Shown: positions 24,046 through 35,112 of the stretch, piece after piece
How the letters are laid out: every line of letters starts with the position of its first letter
Position numbering within the stretch: the first letter of the stretch is position 1
Source of the DNA: Omphiscola glabra
Lineage: Eukaryota; Mollusca; Gastropoda; Lymnaeidae
Direction: 5' to 3'
Assembly (NCBI GenBank): GCA_964017045.1
Contig: OZ024807.1
Location: 10,671,893-10,735,892, forward strand
Length of the DNA stretch: 64,000 bases
Translations under genes and position numbers: made by a program
The notes under the pieces: model-generated
The model's input: the letters and a program-made list of their open reading frames with translations, nothing else
Databases searched by the model: none
What the model was told of the DNA's origin: nothing

Positions 24046-26805
24046 CAATGTTTTTAATTTTTTTTACAACTTGGTGAAACATTTGAAACCTAGCCTGATA
24101 TTATCTTAAAATTATTAGATTTATAGACGTGCAAAATAATCATATGAATATATATATATGTTATTTTTTAAAGATATGAAGTTGTATTCAAGTACAATGA
24201 GACAAGTAAGACCATCCGTCGTAAACTTGAAGGGGCTTTGACTGAGAAGCCTTGCTCTATATATTTTTTTTTTAATTCACTAATTGTATTTAGCGCAGAG
24301 GCAGAAGATTGGAGAAAATGGAAGGTGTTTGTGTAAAACGAGGGTTAAGACTCATATTGGCCTGTAAGAAGATTGCGTGTCATTGAAGTTTCGGGGTGGA
24401 AAAGGGGGGGGGGGGGAGGAGGCGTGTTATGTGGTCTTGTGATTGACCTGCTTTCGAGCTGTACGAGGTCAGATAAATAATGAATTCTTTGTAACAATGT
24501 TATGTAAGTTAAATCATGAATTTTATGCACTTTTAATTATGAGTTTTATGTTAGATATAGCATAAATATGTAGCATAAATCATGAACATTGGCGATGCTC
24601 ATTATAAAATCCCTCTGGATGAAGCCTGCCTTTATTCTTTGTTGTGCTGAAAGCGTTGGGCAATGGAATAAAGACGTCCTTATTACCCGCCGTCCCGAGG
24701 AGCGATTGATAGTAATGAAGGGCATGAACATATTATTTTTTACATACCTGTATATTACAATATACTTTTTTTTTCGTAACTAATGTGATATACGTGTAAC
24801 AGCACGACAGTTATAAATCATAATAAACTGACTGAACTTTTGTTAATGCTAGCATTTTAGCAATACCCAACAATGGTGTTTGTTTCCTTTGTCTCTGTCT
24901 TTTTTTTTGAACGCCGGAACTCTCTATTGTTTTCTCCCAGTTTATGTTACGCCCCATTACTACGACAGCTGGCGCCCTTTGTGTTTGTTATTGGTCCCAG
25001 CATGTCGCCTCTGTCTGCTCCCCCCCCACCCACCCATTACCCGTCACCATACGCTATGGACCTTGTGGTGTAAACTCTTTCAAGTCCTCTATAAGAATAC
25101 CATCATCTTGAAACATAGTTTGAAACAATCATGAGTGATGTACTGGCTCTGCAGAATTGTCACCGCAAAGAGATATTAAACGAATGGACTTTGTTTCGCA
25201 GTTTGCGATGTGATTTCCCCAACCATGCAGCCGAAGCTGCAGGTGCCACCCAGAGAAGTGTGTCTAAATGATGTGTCATAAGAGTTGTATGTAAATGACC
25301 ATCAGCAAAACATATGTTTCTGCCCTCTGCAATAAATAAGAAGTTAGCGGTTCTTAAACAAATGAAGATATGGGAACATCCCTCGATCCCCCGCCCCCCT
25401 TTGTTTGGTCTCGTTGTGGGCCTCATGATCTGAACAGCTTTAGCCTCCATACGGCTTACGTGCATTCGGGTACCCGTAAAGCGAAAAGACGGAAGCGGAA
25501 ATACGTGGACGGCCATTGTTTTCCCAGATGGCCTCGGTGGCGTTTCCCGCCGCGCGATTCGTGCCTGCTTATCATTTGGTTTGGAGGTGTGTGGGTGTTT
25601 TTTTTCACGCATCACTGAGCACGAGGAGATAGGGACTTGCGGTGACGTAAGAGCCGAAAGGCGAATTTGGTGTACACGCTCAAGGGAGCTGAGCGTGAAA
25701 ATGTATCATGTTATCGTATCTCGTGTTCCAAGGGCGAAATAGATCATTGCATAAACATGTCCCTTGGAGGGATCCGGTTCAATGCTGATGTAGAAATTCA
25801 CTTCACGCGGGCTCCCTATGTCACGGTCGGACGTGCAGCAATAGACCAAACAATTGATAGGCTGGGCACGGTTGGGGTGGGGGTGGGTGGGATTGGGGGG
25901 GGGGCGTTTAATGGGAGTTGATAATGTGGGGGTAAAATGTTTTGGATGAGTGAAGATAGAGGGCGTGGAGACAGTTTGATGTGAAACCGGAAAGACACAG
26001 TTTGCTGTATCGTGGAAAACAACAACTTGTCTACCGGGCTACCGGAACATGGATTTTTACATTTGAAATACGATCCCCTACAACGTTAATGGGTTGTGTT
26101 TCCGCCACAGAACTGAAACTTTTGATTGATTTTCGGCTGCTTTAAAGTTTGCCAATGTCCTAGTTAATGTCAGGTAGGTTTTAAAAAGAAAAAAAAAAAT
26201 GGAAGAAAAAAAAAAAAAGAAATATTTGCAAACGTTTTTCACAGCACGAGCCCTCGCGTTGAGCTCGGCCAACTCCCGAGCGGCTTCAATAGACGTATGA
26301 TACGCTACGTCGAATTTAATGGATCGAAAATGGATTTTCCTTCTTCTCCTCTTCATTTTCCTTTCACCCCGCTCCTCTCTCTTTATCGCCGCCCAGTCAT
26401 GCGTTCAAAATCCTGTTCCGTGCTCCCTCTGCTACTCTCTCTGGTTCCGTTTGAAATTTTCGTCGCTTCCGGTTTAACCATCGTCGTTGCCAGTGTGCAT
26501 AGGTATCTCGTTTTAAAAACACATCCTGTGTTTAGGGGTTAACGCACGGCATCCGCCCATCGGTATTGTATTTGTTGCTGTTATTGTTTTTCTTTAAATA
26601 CACGTTATGAAGGTTCTCATAATTAATGTTTGGAGATTAAAAAAATAAAGCGAAATTAATTATACTTCAATAAGACCAGTTGGCGTGACCTACCCCCCAC
26701 CCCATTTTTCTTTCCCCCAATAACATTCCCAACGGACCTGGTTCTTAATTTGAGATCCGCATTTCTTACGAGAGTCAACGGGTGGATTTTAAGGTTGAGT
26801 TTGGG

Positions 26806-27003
26806 CAGTGATTCTCAACCTGTCCAAATGCCGCGACCTTTTAATACAGCTCCTCGTGTTGTCGCGACTCCCAGCCACAAAATTATTTTCGTTGTCACTT
26901 CAAAACTGTAGAATTTATGTGTTTTCCGATGGTCTTAGGCGAACCCTGGGAAAGGGTCGTTCGATCCCCAAAGGGGTCGCTACCCACAAGTTGCGAACCA
27001 CTG
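26806..27003 (-). mobile_element. SPIN-like nonautonomous hAT element
   Basis: A 198-bp element has ends CAGTGATTCTCAACC and GCGAACCACTG and flanking 8-bp direct repeats AGTTTGGG (26798-26805) and AGTTAGGG (27004-27011), 7 of 8 identical. Its reverse complement matches the element at 50860-51055 along its whole length at roughly 85% by eye, including CAACGAAAATAATTTTGTGG. It has no coding capacity, so it must have been moved in trans by a hAT transposase. It lies about 580 bp upstream of the 27590 exon candidate. Confidence 0.85.
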
Positions 27004-27589
27004 AGTTAGGGGATGTGTTAAATAGTAGTCGCAGGATTCACGTGCCTCATCTTTACAGGGCTATTTTATCAACGTTGATTTTTTATGCACATATGTGTAT
27101 GTCAAACAAAACAATTAAGGCTAAGAACCCACACAACCTCAACATACAACATAGTCGAAGAGACACACTGACGGAACCCCTTTCACCGACACCCCGACCC
27201 CCAGATTTTTATTATACTGCCGAGATTGAAATTTCCGGTAGCGGAACCCCTCCCCCCACCTCCCCCATCCCCTTTCCCCCAGAGTGAATCTTCTCCCTCG
27301 TTATCACGTCCTAAGCTCGCAGAGCGCTCTCTTCTGGAAGAAGGGATTGAGCACCCTCGGTCTTTAAAAAAAAAAAAATTGTTGCCCACACACACATACT
27401 GGTCAACTCAAGGATTAGTCTGACCGTTATAAGACTTTTCTTGGTGGGCACCCAGTAACGTTTCTATTATTTGTTACAATTATTATTCTTTTTTTTTTAA
27501 ATTTAAAATTAAGTCTGTTTTTGTTGTTGTTGTTTTAATTTAATTGTTTTGTTCCTTAGACAAATTTAATCTATTCTCTTTTGTTGTAG
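27004..27589. other. noncoding DNA
   Basis: Contains C-rich patches near 27250-27280, an A-run near 27368 and T-rich DNA that forms the polypyrimidine tract of the next exon candidate. Confidence 0.4.
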
Positions 27590-27670
27590 TTGACACATTA
27601 GAAGATTATTCAATGCAACTATGGCTTGTTGGGGTGTGCATCATTGTGTCTATGTTGATTTGGGAACGAG
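27590..27670 (+). CDS. candidate 81-bp exon, hydrophobic segment
   Basis: Preceded by a T-rich tract ending TTTTGTTGTAG (AG 27588-27589) and followed by a strong donor GTAAGA at 27671. It is open in the phase that takes two bases to finish a codon and leaves one base over, so it is phase 1-1 and length 81. The peptide is DTLEDYS followed by MQLWLVGVCIIVSMLIWER, a single hydrophobic helix. Two readings fit. It may be a cassette joined in frame to the phase-1 exon ending at 4738. Alternatively it may be a separate first coding exon with ATG at 27613, whose product starts with a signal peptide or anchor and again ends in a phase-1 donor. A second acceptor 30 bp upstream (27558-27559) keeps the same frame and would add 10 residues. 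The family is not recognised. Confidence 0.4.
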
Positions 27671-30056
27671 GTAAGAATGCCTTGTTCAAAATATTCATCC
27701 TTTTTTGTGGTTGTGCGTTGTTGTATTTTTTGCCAAGCTGTCAAACATTGTGATATCTCGGACATCGAGTGTAGGATCCTTAAATCATCCGAGGTCACGT
27801 AGAGGGTTGTTATCTGCGCCAGCTATCTGAAACAAACAGACTGGCGTAACGAATTCAGTTTTGTTAGGACGTAGGTTTGCGTGTGTTTTATCCCAAGGGG
27901 AAGACATTAGTGTGGAGCCGGAGTCCTATCATAGCTCAGTATGTACAAATTGTAGACTTGACTTGACATCACACGCCAGAGGATACACAGTTTTCAATAC
28001 GCAGCTTCAATACACACCATATTTTATCGTATACACATTAGTACTATCCTCAGACACGCTTTACGAGCTGCCACAAAGCCACCATATCCCCATTTCACCG
28101 TTTACATTAAATCCACCAACGAGCAATTAACGAGAACGCTGCGCTCGGCCAGTGAGTACACCTTTCCCCGAAGAGGGGGGGTTGGGGTGGCTAGGTTAAA
28201 AAGAGCTAATGACTCGTGTGTGATTCTTGAATTTACATATTGTTTATCTAATTCCACGTGCTGGAGAACGTATGGGGTTAGCGTCCCTGTGATGCTCAAG
28301 GGGGCGCCTGCTCGCTCTTTCCTCCCCTCGTGTATATTTTTAATATCGCGCCCCCAGTGTTATTGTTGTGTGGTATATTTCCTCTTTCCACCCTAACCTA
28401 AGTTTACATTCTAACAAACATTCGCTCGCTCGTGCCGAGCTCAGGCGCTGTAAGGGTTTCAAAAAGCCGAACCTAGCGGCGAGTGCTTGGATATTAGTGA
28501 TAATGGGCTTATTACTTAGGGGAATTTCGGATCAACGAATATTTTAAACAGAAAAGAAAGAGAGGGAGAAAGATACAGGGAGGGAGAGAGAGAGAGGGAG
28601 AGAGAGAAAGTGTGTGTGTGTGATATGAAGGTATAATTGTATGTTTTGCTTTACCAAAGTGTTCCATTTGCGTAGTACACACAAAATGCTTTGCAAAATG
28701 AGTTTAAAAATAAATGACCTAGAAGTAGAAGAAAAGCCATCAAGGCGTTATCATGAAGATAATTTAAAATGATCCACCAATGTCATGATTTTCCCTTGTA
28801 ATGTGAAGACATCGCAGGGACACAATGTTTGGTAAGGATGAAACAAAGCCACTTCGTTATTGAGTGAATAAAAGAGAAAGGGAAAAAAACATATTCCTCT
28901 GACGTCAGATACCTTCCTCTTCCACAAGACGTTTATAAACAATAGCTGGGTGGTCACGTGTATTTGTTGATAGTAAGATCAGACGAATGGGCGATTTTTT
29001 GTTTGTATGCGTCGTTGGACGCATATTAAACAATTAATATGACTTGCAATGGAGACCGGCAGAACCTATGGATGGGTTCGTCATGAGTGTTGATAATACT
29101 GATCAATGAATCAACCTGATGTGTTATCACTTTACAGTAGTTATATATATTCTTAGTTCGTCTTTATTACGTTAAGCATAAAGAAAACTCAAAAAAAAAT
29201 ATAATGAATTAATGAGACTAAAAGGTTACATTGTAATAGCAATAAGAACTGCAAGACATTCTACCTCTTACCCCCCCCCCCCCCGGGACACCATATGGTC
29301 ATTTCTCGTCGACCAAACGATGTCCGCTTATCGTCAGAAGGTAGCTCAACATGGGCTTTCGTCCATCCGCAAAGCTCATTAGCCCGCGTAATCCCATTCA
29401 TTTATCATTGGAGTGGATGGCTAACAAGCATGCCGTCCTTATCGTTCACCGAGCCCCACAAGGAGGGGTCTTTAAAACGACTCGCGATATTCTTAGTAGG
29501 AAACATGTCGACGCGGCCCGAGTAGGACGGCAAAATATGTGTGGATATGAAAGAAAGAAACCAACCCGAACCCATTCATATTATGACTAAATATTCCACT
29601 TATTTATAGATGTCTTGACAGAATCCAGAATTCTGGAGAGAAAAAAATGTCTCAGTGTAACATGAAATAGAGAAGAGTCCGGCGAAAGAAAATCCTTTAA
29701 AACTATTTCTAATGAGGTCGTCCATTAAACGTTAGTTGGGTGGCGGGTAGATTTTTCTAATTATGGTTGAACACGTGGAAGTGGCTGGTGGGGGTGGAGC
29801 GCGCTCACATTCCTGGAAGTTATGTCCCACACGAGGGGGATCAAAGAGACGTCAGTGGCTATTCAGGTATATAGTTTCCACCTGTGTATTATACTGACAG
29901 ATTTATGGCTCACCTGTAGGGTGGAAATGGTTGGGGGGGGGGGGGTGCTGGTTAGTAGATCGTTTTAGATGGAAAACTCCCCTAATGGGGGTGTAGGGGG
30001 TGAAAGAAACATCCTCTGCAGTAAACGATTTCATCCTACGTCATACACTGCTGTGC
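27671..30056. other. noncoding DNA
   Basis: Contains a GA-rich purine tract at 28553-28612, GTGTGT after it, a C-run at 29273-29284 and a G-run at 29933-29945. Small ORFs show no domain. Confidence 0.45.
28553..28622 (+). repeat. GA-rich purine tract with GT tail
   Basis: GAGAGAGGGAGA-type sequence for about 60 bp followed by GTGTGTGTGT. Simple-sequence DNA. Confidence 0.85.
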
Positions 30057-30108
30057 GTGTGACGTTTCAAGTGTGACGTAGGCTGCGTCATACTTGAAGA
30101 CGTCACAC
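30057..30108. promoter_or_regulatory. inverted repeat with CRE half-sites
   Basis: Arms GTGTGACGTTTCAAGTGTG... (30057-30078) and 30086-30108 pair over about 22 bases with one mismatch and one single-base bulge, around a 7-base centre. TGACG/CGTCA half-sites recur in both arms and once more at 30038-30042. CREB/ATF factors bind such sites, but binding here is inference. Confidence 0.5.
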
Positions 30109-30170
30109 TTTGAAAGATCTTACAGCAATTCGGTGCATACTGACTCGACATAACACCATTGGTTTAGGGA

Positions 30171-30770
30171 TTCTTATCATTCAACTTCTTACCATTCAAC
30201 TTCTTACTATTCAACTTCTTACCATTTAATTTCTTACAATTCAACTTCTTATCATTCAACTTCTTACCATTCAACTTCTTACCATTCAACTTCATACCAT
30301 TCAAATTTTTACCATTCGACTTCTTACCATTCAACTCCTTACCATTCAACTTCTTACCATTCAACTCCTTACCATTCAACTTCTTATCATTCAACTTCTT
30401 ACCATTCAACTTCTTACCATTCAACTTCTTACCATTCAACTCCTTACCATTCAACTTCTTATCATTCAACTTCTTACCATTCAACTTCTTACCATTCAAC
30501 TTCTTACCATTCAACTTCTTACCATTCAACTCCTAACCATTCAACTCCTAACCATTCAACTCCTTAACATTCAACTACTTACCATTCAACTTCTTACCAT
30601 TCAACTCCTAACCATTCAACTCCTAACCATTCAACTCCTTACCATTCAACTCCTAACCATTCAACTCCTTAACATTCAACTCCTTACCATTCAACTCCTA
30701 ACCATTCAACTCCTTAACATTCAACTCCTTAACATTCAACTCCTTAACATTCAACTCCTTAACATTCACC
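30171..30770. repeat. 15-bp minisatellite, 40 copies
   Basis: Forty consecutive 15-bp units (TCAACTTCTTACCAT type) in perfect register with no indel over 600 bp. The left part is TTCTTACCAT-rich, and the right part shifts to TCCTAACCAT and TCCTTAACAT. The - strand reads as an Asn-Gly-Lys-Lys-Leu repeat of about 120 residues because 15 is a multiple of three. A 5-unit (75 bp) order of variants occurs twice in the left half. No promoter or splice context supports a protein. Confidence 0.96.
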
Positions 30771-31001
30771 GCCATCTACAGGAATGTGATTGAATGTTCT
30801 TTGACGTAAAATGTACGTATTCAAAAATAAATTTCATTTATCCGAGTTAAATCAATTTCTTGGGTGGCAATTCACTCGTATTCATCCACCTGTTTCCAAA
30901 AAAGTTCTCTAGCTGGTCAGTAGATGTAGACGACAGCTCGGGTGTAAGCTCATCTCTCAAATTAGACACACAGACAACACCACCCCAACCACGAACAGCT
31001 T
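30771..31001. other. noncoding DNA
   Basis: Unique-looking DNA between two arrays. Nothing was recognised. Confidence 0.4.
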
Positions 31002-31098
31002 AATATTTTATATTGATACCAGTGACTACTTCCTGTTTTATATTGATACCAGTGACTACTCCTCTTTTATATTGATACGAATGACTACTCCTGTTCGG
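31002..31098. repeat. 30-bp tandem repeat, 3 copies
   Basis: TTTTATATTGATACCAGTGA recurs three times followed by CTACT. The third copy is slightly diverged. Confidence 0.88.
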
Positions 31099-31573
31099 CA
31101 GAAGAATAAAATTTCCCGCGTTGCTCAGGGCATGTCTGACACTCACCAGAGCCTCGAGACTTGAAGCACGTGACATGCGGAAGATGTTTCTCGGGGAAGA
31201 TCTGGCAAAGACCATTCCGCAGATCAGGTGTGAAAAGTTTCACGTGGATTCGGACATTAACTTCCTGGGATTTCTCTCTCCCTCTTTCTTTCTTCCTCCC
31301 TACCTCCCCCTCTCTCTACCTCTATCCCTTCCTCTCTCTTCTCCTCTCTCCTTCTCTCTCTTTAGTGCCCTGTTCCGGGGGCCCATTCGGCATTATCGTG
31401 CGAAGTTCAGCCACGAGACCACAAGGTTACCACCATATGTACAAACCGTTGAAGAGGCAGCTTCTGTTCGGCCTCCTCTAGCGTGTTCATGTGCCTGACC
31501 GTGTTATGAGACAATTGGCGCGCACATGTTACACCATTCCCCAAGCTTACCACTGAAACCGACCGATGTCAGG
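31099..31573. other. mixed DNA, open in several frames
   Basis: A balanced block at 31100-31270 is followed by a CT tract at 31275-31362 ending in an acceptor-like CTCTTTAG, after which all three frames stay open for 80-130 bases. Because the frames compete and there is no strong donor, no exon is called. Confidence 0.3.
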
Positions 31574-31740
31574 ACTGACTGACTGACTGAATGACTGACT
31601 GACTGAATGACTGAATGACTGACTGACTGAATGACTGACTGACTGACTGAATGACCGACTGACTGACTGACTGACTGAATGACTGACTGACTGAATGACT
31701 GACTGACTGAATGACTGACTGACTGACTGAATGACTGACA
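31574..31740. repeat. ACTG tetranucleotide array with AATG interruptions
   Basis: GACTGACTGAAT-type repeats for about 165 bp. The - strand Ser/Gln/Val frame is an artefact. Confidence 0.95.
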
Positions 31741-31773
31741 GTCAAATGTTCATTCATACAGGACGATACGTGC

Positions 31774-31875
31774 GTTAACAATGAATTAGATACTGTTAAC
31801 AACGGGTTATATACTGTTAACAATGAATTAGATACTTGTTAACAATGAATTAGATACTGTTAACAATCTTTAGAT
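31774..31875. repeat. 21-22 bp tandem repeat, 5 copies
   Basis: Units containing GTTAACAATGAATTAGATAC, one with AACGGGTTAT instead. The last copy is truncated. It sits 35 bp after the tetranucleotide array. Confidence 0.88.
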
Positions 31876-32659
31876 ACTGCGGTAGTCGAAAATTGAAATT
31901 TGTGAATGAATTAGATATTGTTTCTCGTATTTCTGATGAATTCGAGGGACGCTTATTATGTAGTCGCTCCATGAAACTCAATCAGACGAATCAAATGCGG
32001 CCATCGTCAATGTGCTTTTAAACCACCCTCTCGTTGCTGCAGGCTGCGCATGTTTAGCTAAGAATGACAAGGGAGACAAGTCCCAGGTGTATACACCTCT
32101 CTCCAAAGCAAATCTTTTGTCACTAACACCCCTTAACACCCTCCTCCTCCTCCTCCCACCCACACCCGGCCTGCCACACACAAATCTTACATGCTCAAAA
32201 AAACCCACGCCACCTACCCGTATCCTTTCTCCTCCAACCCACCCTCACAAATACTCCTCCACCCCTCTTCTCCTCTTTCCCCTCCCCACACCCCTCCTCT
32301 CACCTCACTCCTCCCTTTACCCCTTTTACCCTCCTATCACTCATCTTCTCACCCCTCCTCTTACGTCTCCCCTAACTCGTCGCATCCTCCTCACCCCCTC
32401 TTCTCGCCCCCCAACCCACCAGCTCACACACCCCATCCATCGGATCATGTTTTCTTTTACCCCGTGGGTTTTAATTTGCAGCAAGTATTCCCTGCCCTGA
32501 CACCAACGTCCAGCCTATCTGAGCGGCGAAGACACTTTAACTGCTACCTGCCGGCTGCTGGCAAGGGAGGAATCTTACGTTTTAGAACGTTTGGGTGCAA
32601 ATTGGCCCATAAAACATCAAGTGCCGCCGCTGAAAGCAAATCTTTAGTGAGAGAATTCT
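31876..32659. other. C-rich then balanced DNA
   Basis: CCT/CCAC-rich DNA at 32110-32430 gives a spurious Pro-rich frame. The block 32470-32650 is balanced and open in phase 0 after an acceptor-like TTTTAATTTGCAG (AG near 32480), with GTGAGA near 32648. It is a possible exon but weak, and its frame runs straight into CT repeats. Confidence 0.25.
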
Positions 32660-33184
32660 CTTTCTCCTCCCTCTCTCTCTCTCCCTCTCTCTCCCTCTCT
32701 CTCTCCCTCTCTCTCTCTCCCTCCCTCTCTCTCTCTCTCCCCCTCTCCCTCTCTCCCCCTCTCTCTCTCCCCCTCTCTCTATCACCCTCTCTCCCTCTCT
32801 CTCTCTCTCCCTCTCTCCCTCCCTCCCTCTCCGTCTCTCTCTCCCTCCCTCCCTCTCCGTCTCTCTCTCACCCTCTCTCTCCCTCTCTCTCTCCCTCCCT
32901 CTCTCTCTCTTCCTCCCTCTCTCCCCCATCTCTCTCCCTCTGTCCCTCTCTCTCCCTCCCTCTCTCTCTCCCTCTCTCTCTCACCCTCTCTCTCTCCCTA
33001 CCTCTCCCTCTCTCTCTCCCTCTCTCTCTCACCCTCTCTCTCCCTCCCTCTCTCTCTCCCTCTCTCTCTCACCCTCTCTCTCCATCTCTCTCACCCTCTC
33101 TCTCCCTCTCTCTCTCCCTCTCTCTCTCCCTCTCTCTCTCACCCCCTCTCTCTCTCTCTCTTTCTCTATCTATCTCTCCCTCTC
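32660..33184 (+). repeat. 525-bp polypyrimidine tract (CTCTCTCCC)n
   Basis: Nearly pure C and T on the + strand, with only a few A and G interruptions (ACC, GTC). It yields a 343-residue Ser/Leu/Pro frame on + and an Arg/Glu/Gly frame on -, both artefacts. Long mirror-symmetric purine-pyrimidine tracts can adopt triplex (H-DNA). Confidence 0.97.
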
Positions 33185-33653
33185 GACCTGTAACCCCTAA
33201 CCAATGTGTGATGGTACTGTAACAAGCTCATAACAGCTCATATTTATTTATATATCTCCAATCTAACGAGTCGTCTCAGTTTAAACTTTGGCATTAGTGG
33301 CATCATTAATTGCTTTTAGTTTGTATTTTTTGTTAATTGTGACGTCATATTCATGCGTTTCGCTCTCGATCAAACAGGTGCGGTTTTGTTTTTTTAATGT
33401 ATTTACAGTTTGCAAATGACATGACTACTTTATCTCAGTATTACATTATACTGGGCACTGAGTTGTTTTTATAAATTGTGTAAACACACTATACAAATTC
33501 CTTAAAAATGCAGCACTCGGGGGCGTACACGGGTAATGTAATGGAAGCGTCAGGAGCGGGTATTCGTAGTGGTATCCCGGAGCCCTCGTGATCAGCTCGA
33601 GGGGGGGATGTGTTGAACGTGGTTAGCTCGCGTCTCCTGATTCTTTTTTACAG
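33185..33653. other. AT-rich noncoding DNA
   Basis: Nothing recognised apart from the T-rich acceptor context at the right end. Confidence 0.4.
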
Positions 33654-33790
33654 GAAGTATGGCAATTAATCTTGTGTGGGGGAGAAACACGACCTTCTGT
33701 ACAAACTCCACACGTTTTTGTGGTCTGCTCACAAACTGTGATGTGAACCTTTTTTTTTTAGTTGTTGTTGGTGGTGGAGTAGAGGATTAG
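33654..33790 (+). CDS. weak exon candidate, Cys-rich peptide
   Basis: A pyrimidine-rich run ends TTTTTTACAG at 33653. In the phase expected after a phase-1 exon, the sequence reads NLVWGRNTTFCTNSTRFCGL and continues with two more Cys-flanked residues. It has two N-glycosylation sequons and three cysteines in about 35 residues, then low-complexity T/GTT-derived residues and a TAG at 33788. The start is extracellular-like, but the tail is repeat-derived. A donor-like GTGAAC near 33742 would remove it. No family was recognised. Confidence 0.18.
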
Positions 33791-35112
33791 GTGGTGATGG
33801 GGGGCGAGGGGTAGTGGTAAGATAGACATTAATCTTCCTCGAGATAAATTGTTTCAGTTAGCATTTGGAAGTATTCAACCACCCACCCCCAACCACACTC
33901 TTCTTTTATCTTTTTTCCCCCTCTGTCAACTAGGGGTAAAGCCTGCACAACATAGATGCGAAGTGTTGCTGTGGAACTTATCGAATTCTATACGAGTTGG
34001 GCGGGGAAAGAGGGGATAGTGGTACACAAGGTGGTCTCAAGTCAGCAGCTGTCTGTACCCTTAACTAGGACATGATCACCCCAACAGCATGCACGTAACG
34101 ATTGAGATAACGTAAGACGAGAAATGAAATGAGACTTCAGTTGTTTCCAGAACAAGGATTGACAGAAGGATAAAAAAAATCACCACAGCAATCACCGAGT
34201 TAGGCTCGATGAGGATGGAGAGGGAATGGATCATGGATTAGTAAGAAGACAGTTTTAGAGGTGGGGATAAAAAAGTGATTGAGAAATTGGGTCTGGAATG
34301 AGACTGGTTGAGGAGTACGAATTCTACCGCTTTGTGAGAGAGTCAAGACCGTACGCTTATTCCGAAACGCCATTGCCGGTTACATCAGGGAATGTCAGGA
34401 GACACAATAAAAAAAAAAACACGAGTGGGTATCAACTGTTTTCGTGGTCCTGTTTGGACTTGACTACCACCGTGTTTGCCAGTAGGGTTAACTGTGCATC
34501 CCGAGCGAGCGAAGGTCGAGTACAAAGACCACGGTACATCGCCGAATAATTATTGAGGTGGTACACTGTTAATGAAGTAACGAGGGTGGGCACGAGACCT
34601 TACGACAATCCACCCTCCATCCCAACCCCCCTCGCTGCTTGATTACCACATCCTCCAAATTTTCCGCATACGTACTGCTCTCGTGAAGGAACGAGGACTC
34701 CCCCCCCCCCTCACCGCCCCCCCCCCCCACATGTGTGGCCCGGTGTGAACTCCGTTCTTTCTACTCACACGTCAAGTAGCCAATCAACTCTGGCAGTGCG
34801 GGCCTGTCATGGGGTTCTGCACCAATCACAACCGTTTAATTTTATCTTCAGATACCGATATTTTTCGGTGCATCTTCATTTCTCCCCACCGACCCCCCCC
34901 CCCTTTTTTTTTTCACCTTTTCCTTTCTTTAAATTTCAAATATTGACATTGAGTAAATAGCGTAAAAGGGGGGGGGGGGGGAGAGAGAAATAGCGTCTGT
35001 TAAAGTAAAAAGACTGCCTCGCTTTTTCTTTCCTGGGAGCTAAATATAATTCAAAGTATTTCTATCCAACTCACCTGGTTGGGGGGGGGGGGGGGTTCTT
35101 AAAAAAAAAAAA
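33791..35112. other. noncoding DNA with homopolymer runs
   Basis: Contains C-runs (34701, 34722, 34895) and G-runs (34969, 35081). No gene was recognised. Confidence 0.45.

Larger units (their letters stand above)
22830..26805. other. noncoding DNA with scattered candidate elements
   Basis: No complete gene is visible. A weak exon candidate (23712-23774) and a tRNA-SINE-like fragment (about 23950-24045) are listed separately. Blocks 24560-24720, 25400-25620 and 26220-26480 are balanced and repeat-free. Confidence 0.4.

Noticed and set aside
30164..30529. Asn-Gly-Lys-Lys-Leu repeat protein on the - strand
   Set aside because: The frame exists only because the minisatellite period is 15 bp. 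There is no promoter, flanking unique coding sequence or splice context.
31121..31498. Possible exon after CTCTCTTTAG near 31364
   Set aside because: The acceptor is the end of a CT microsatellite and all three frames are open; no donor distinguishes one.
32191..33222. 343-codon open frame, the longest in the window
   Set aside because: Two thirds is translation of a CT repeat and much of the rest is C-rich low-complexity DNA. The reverse strand is open too. No domain or splice logic.
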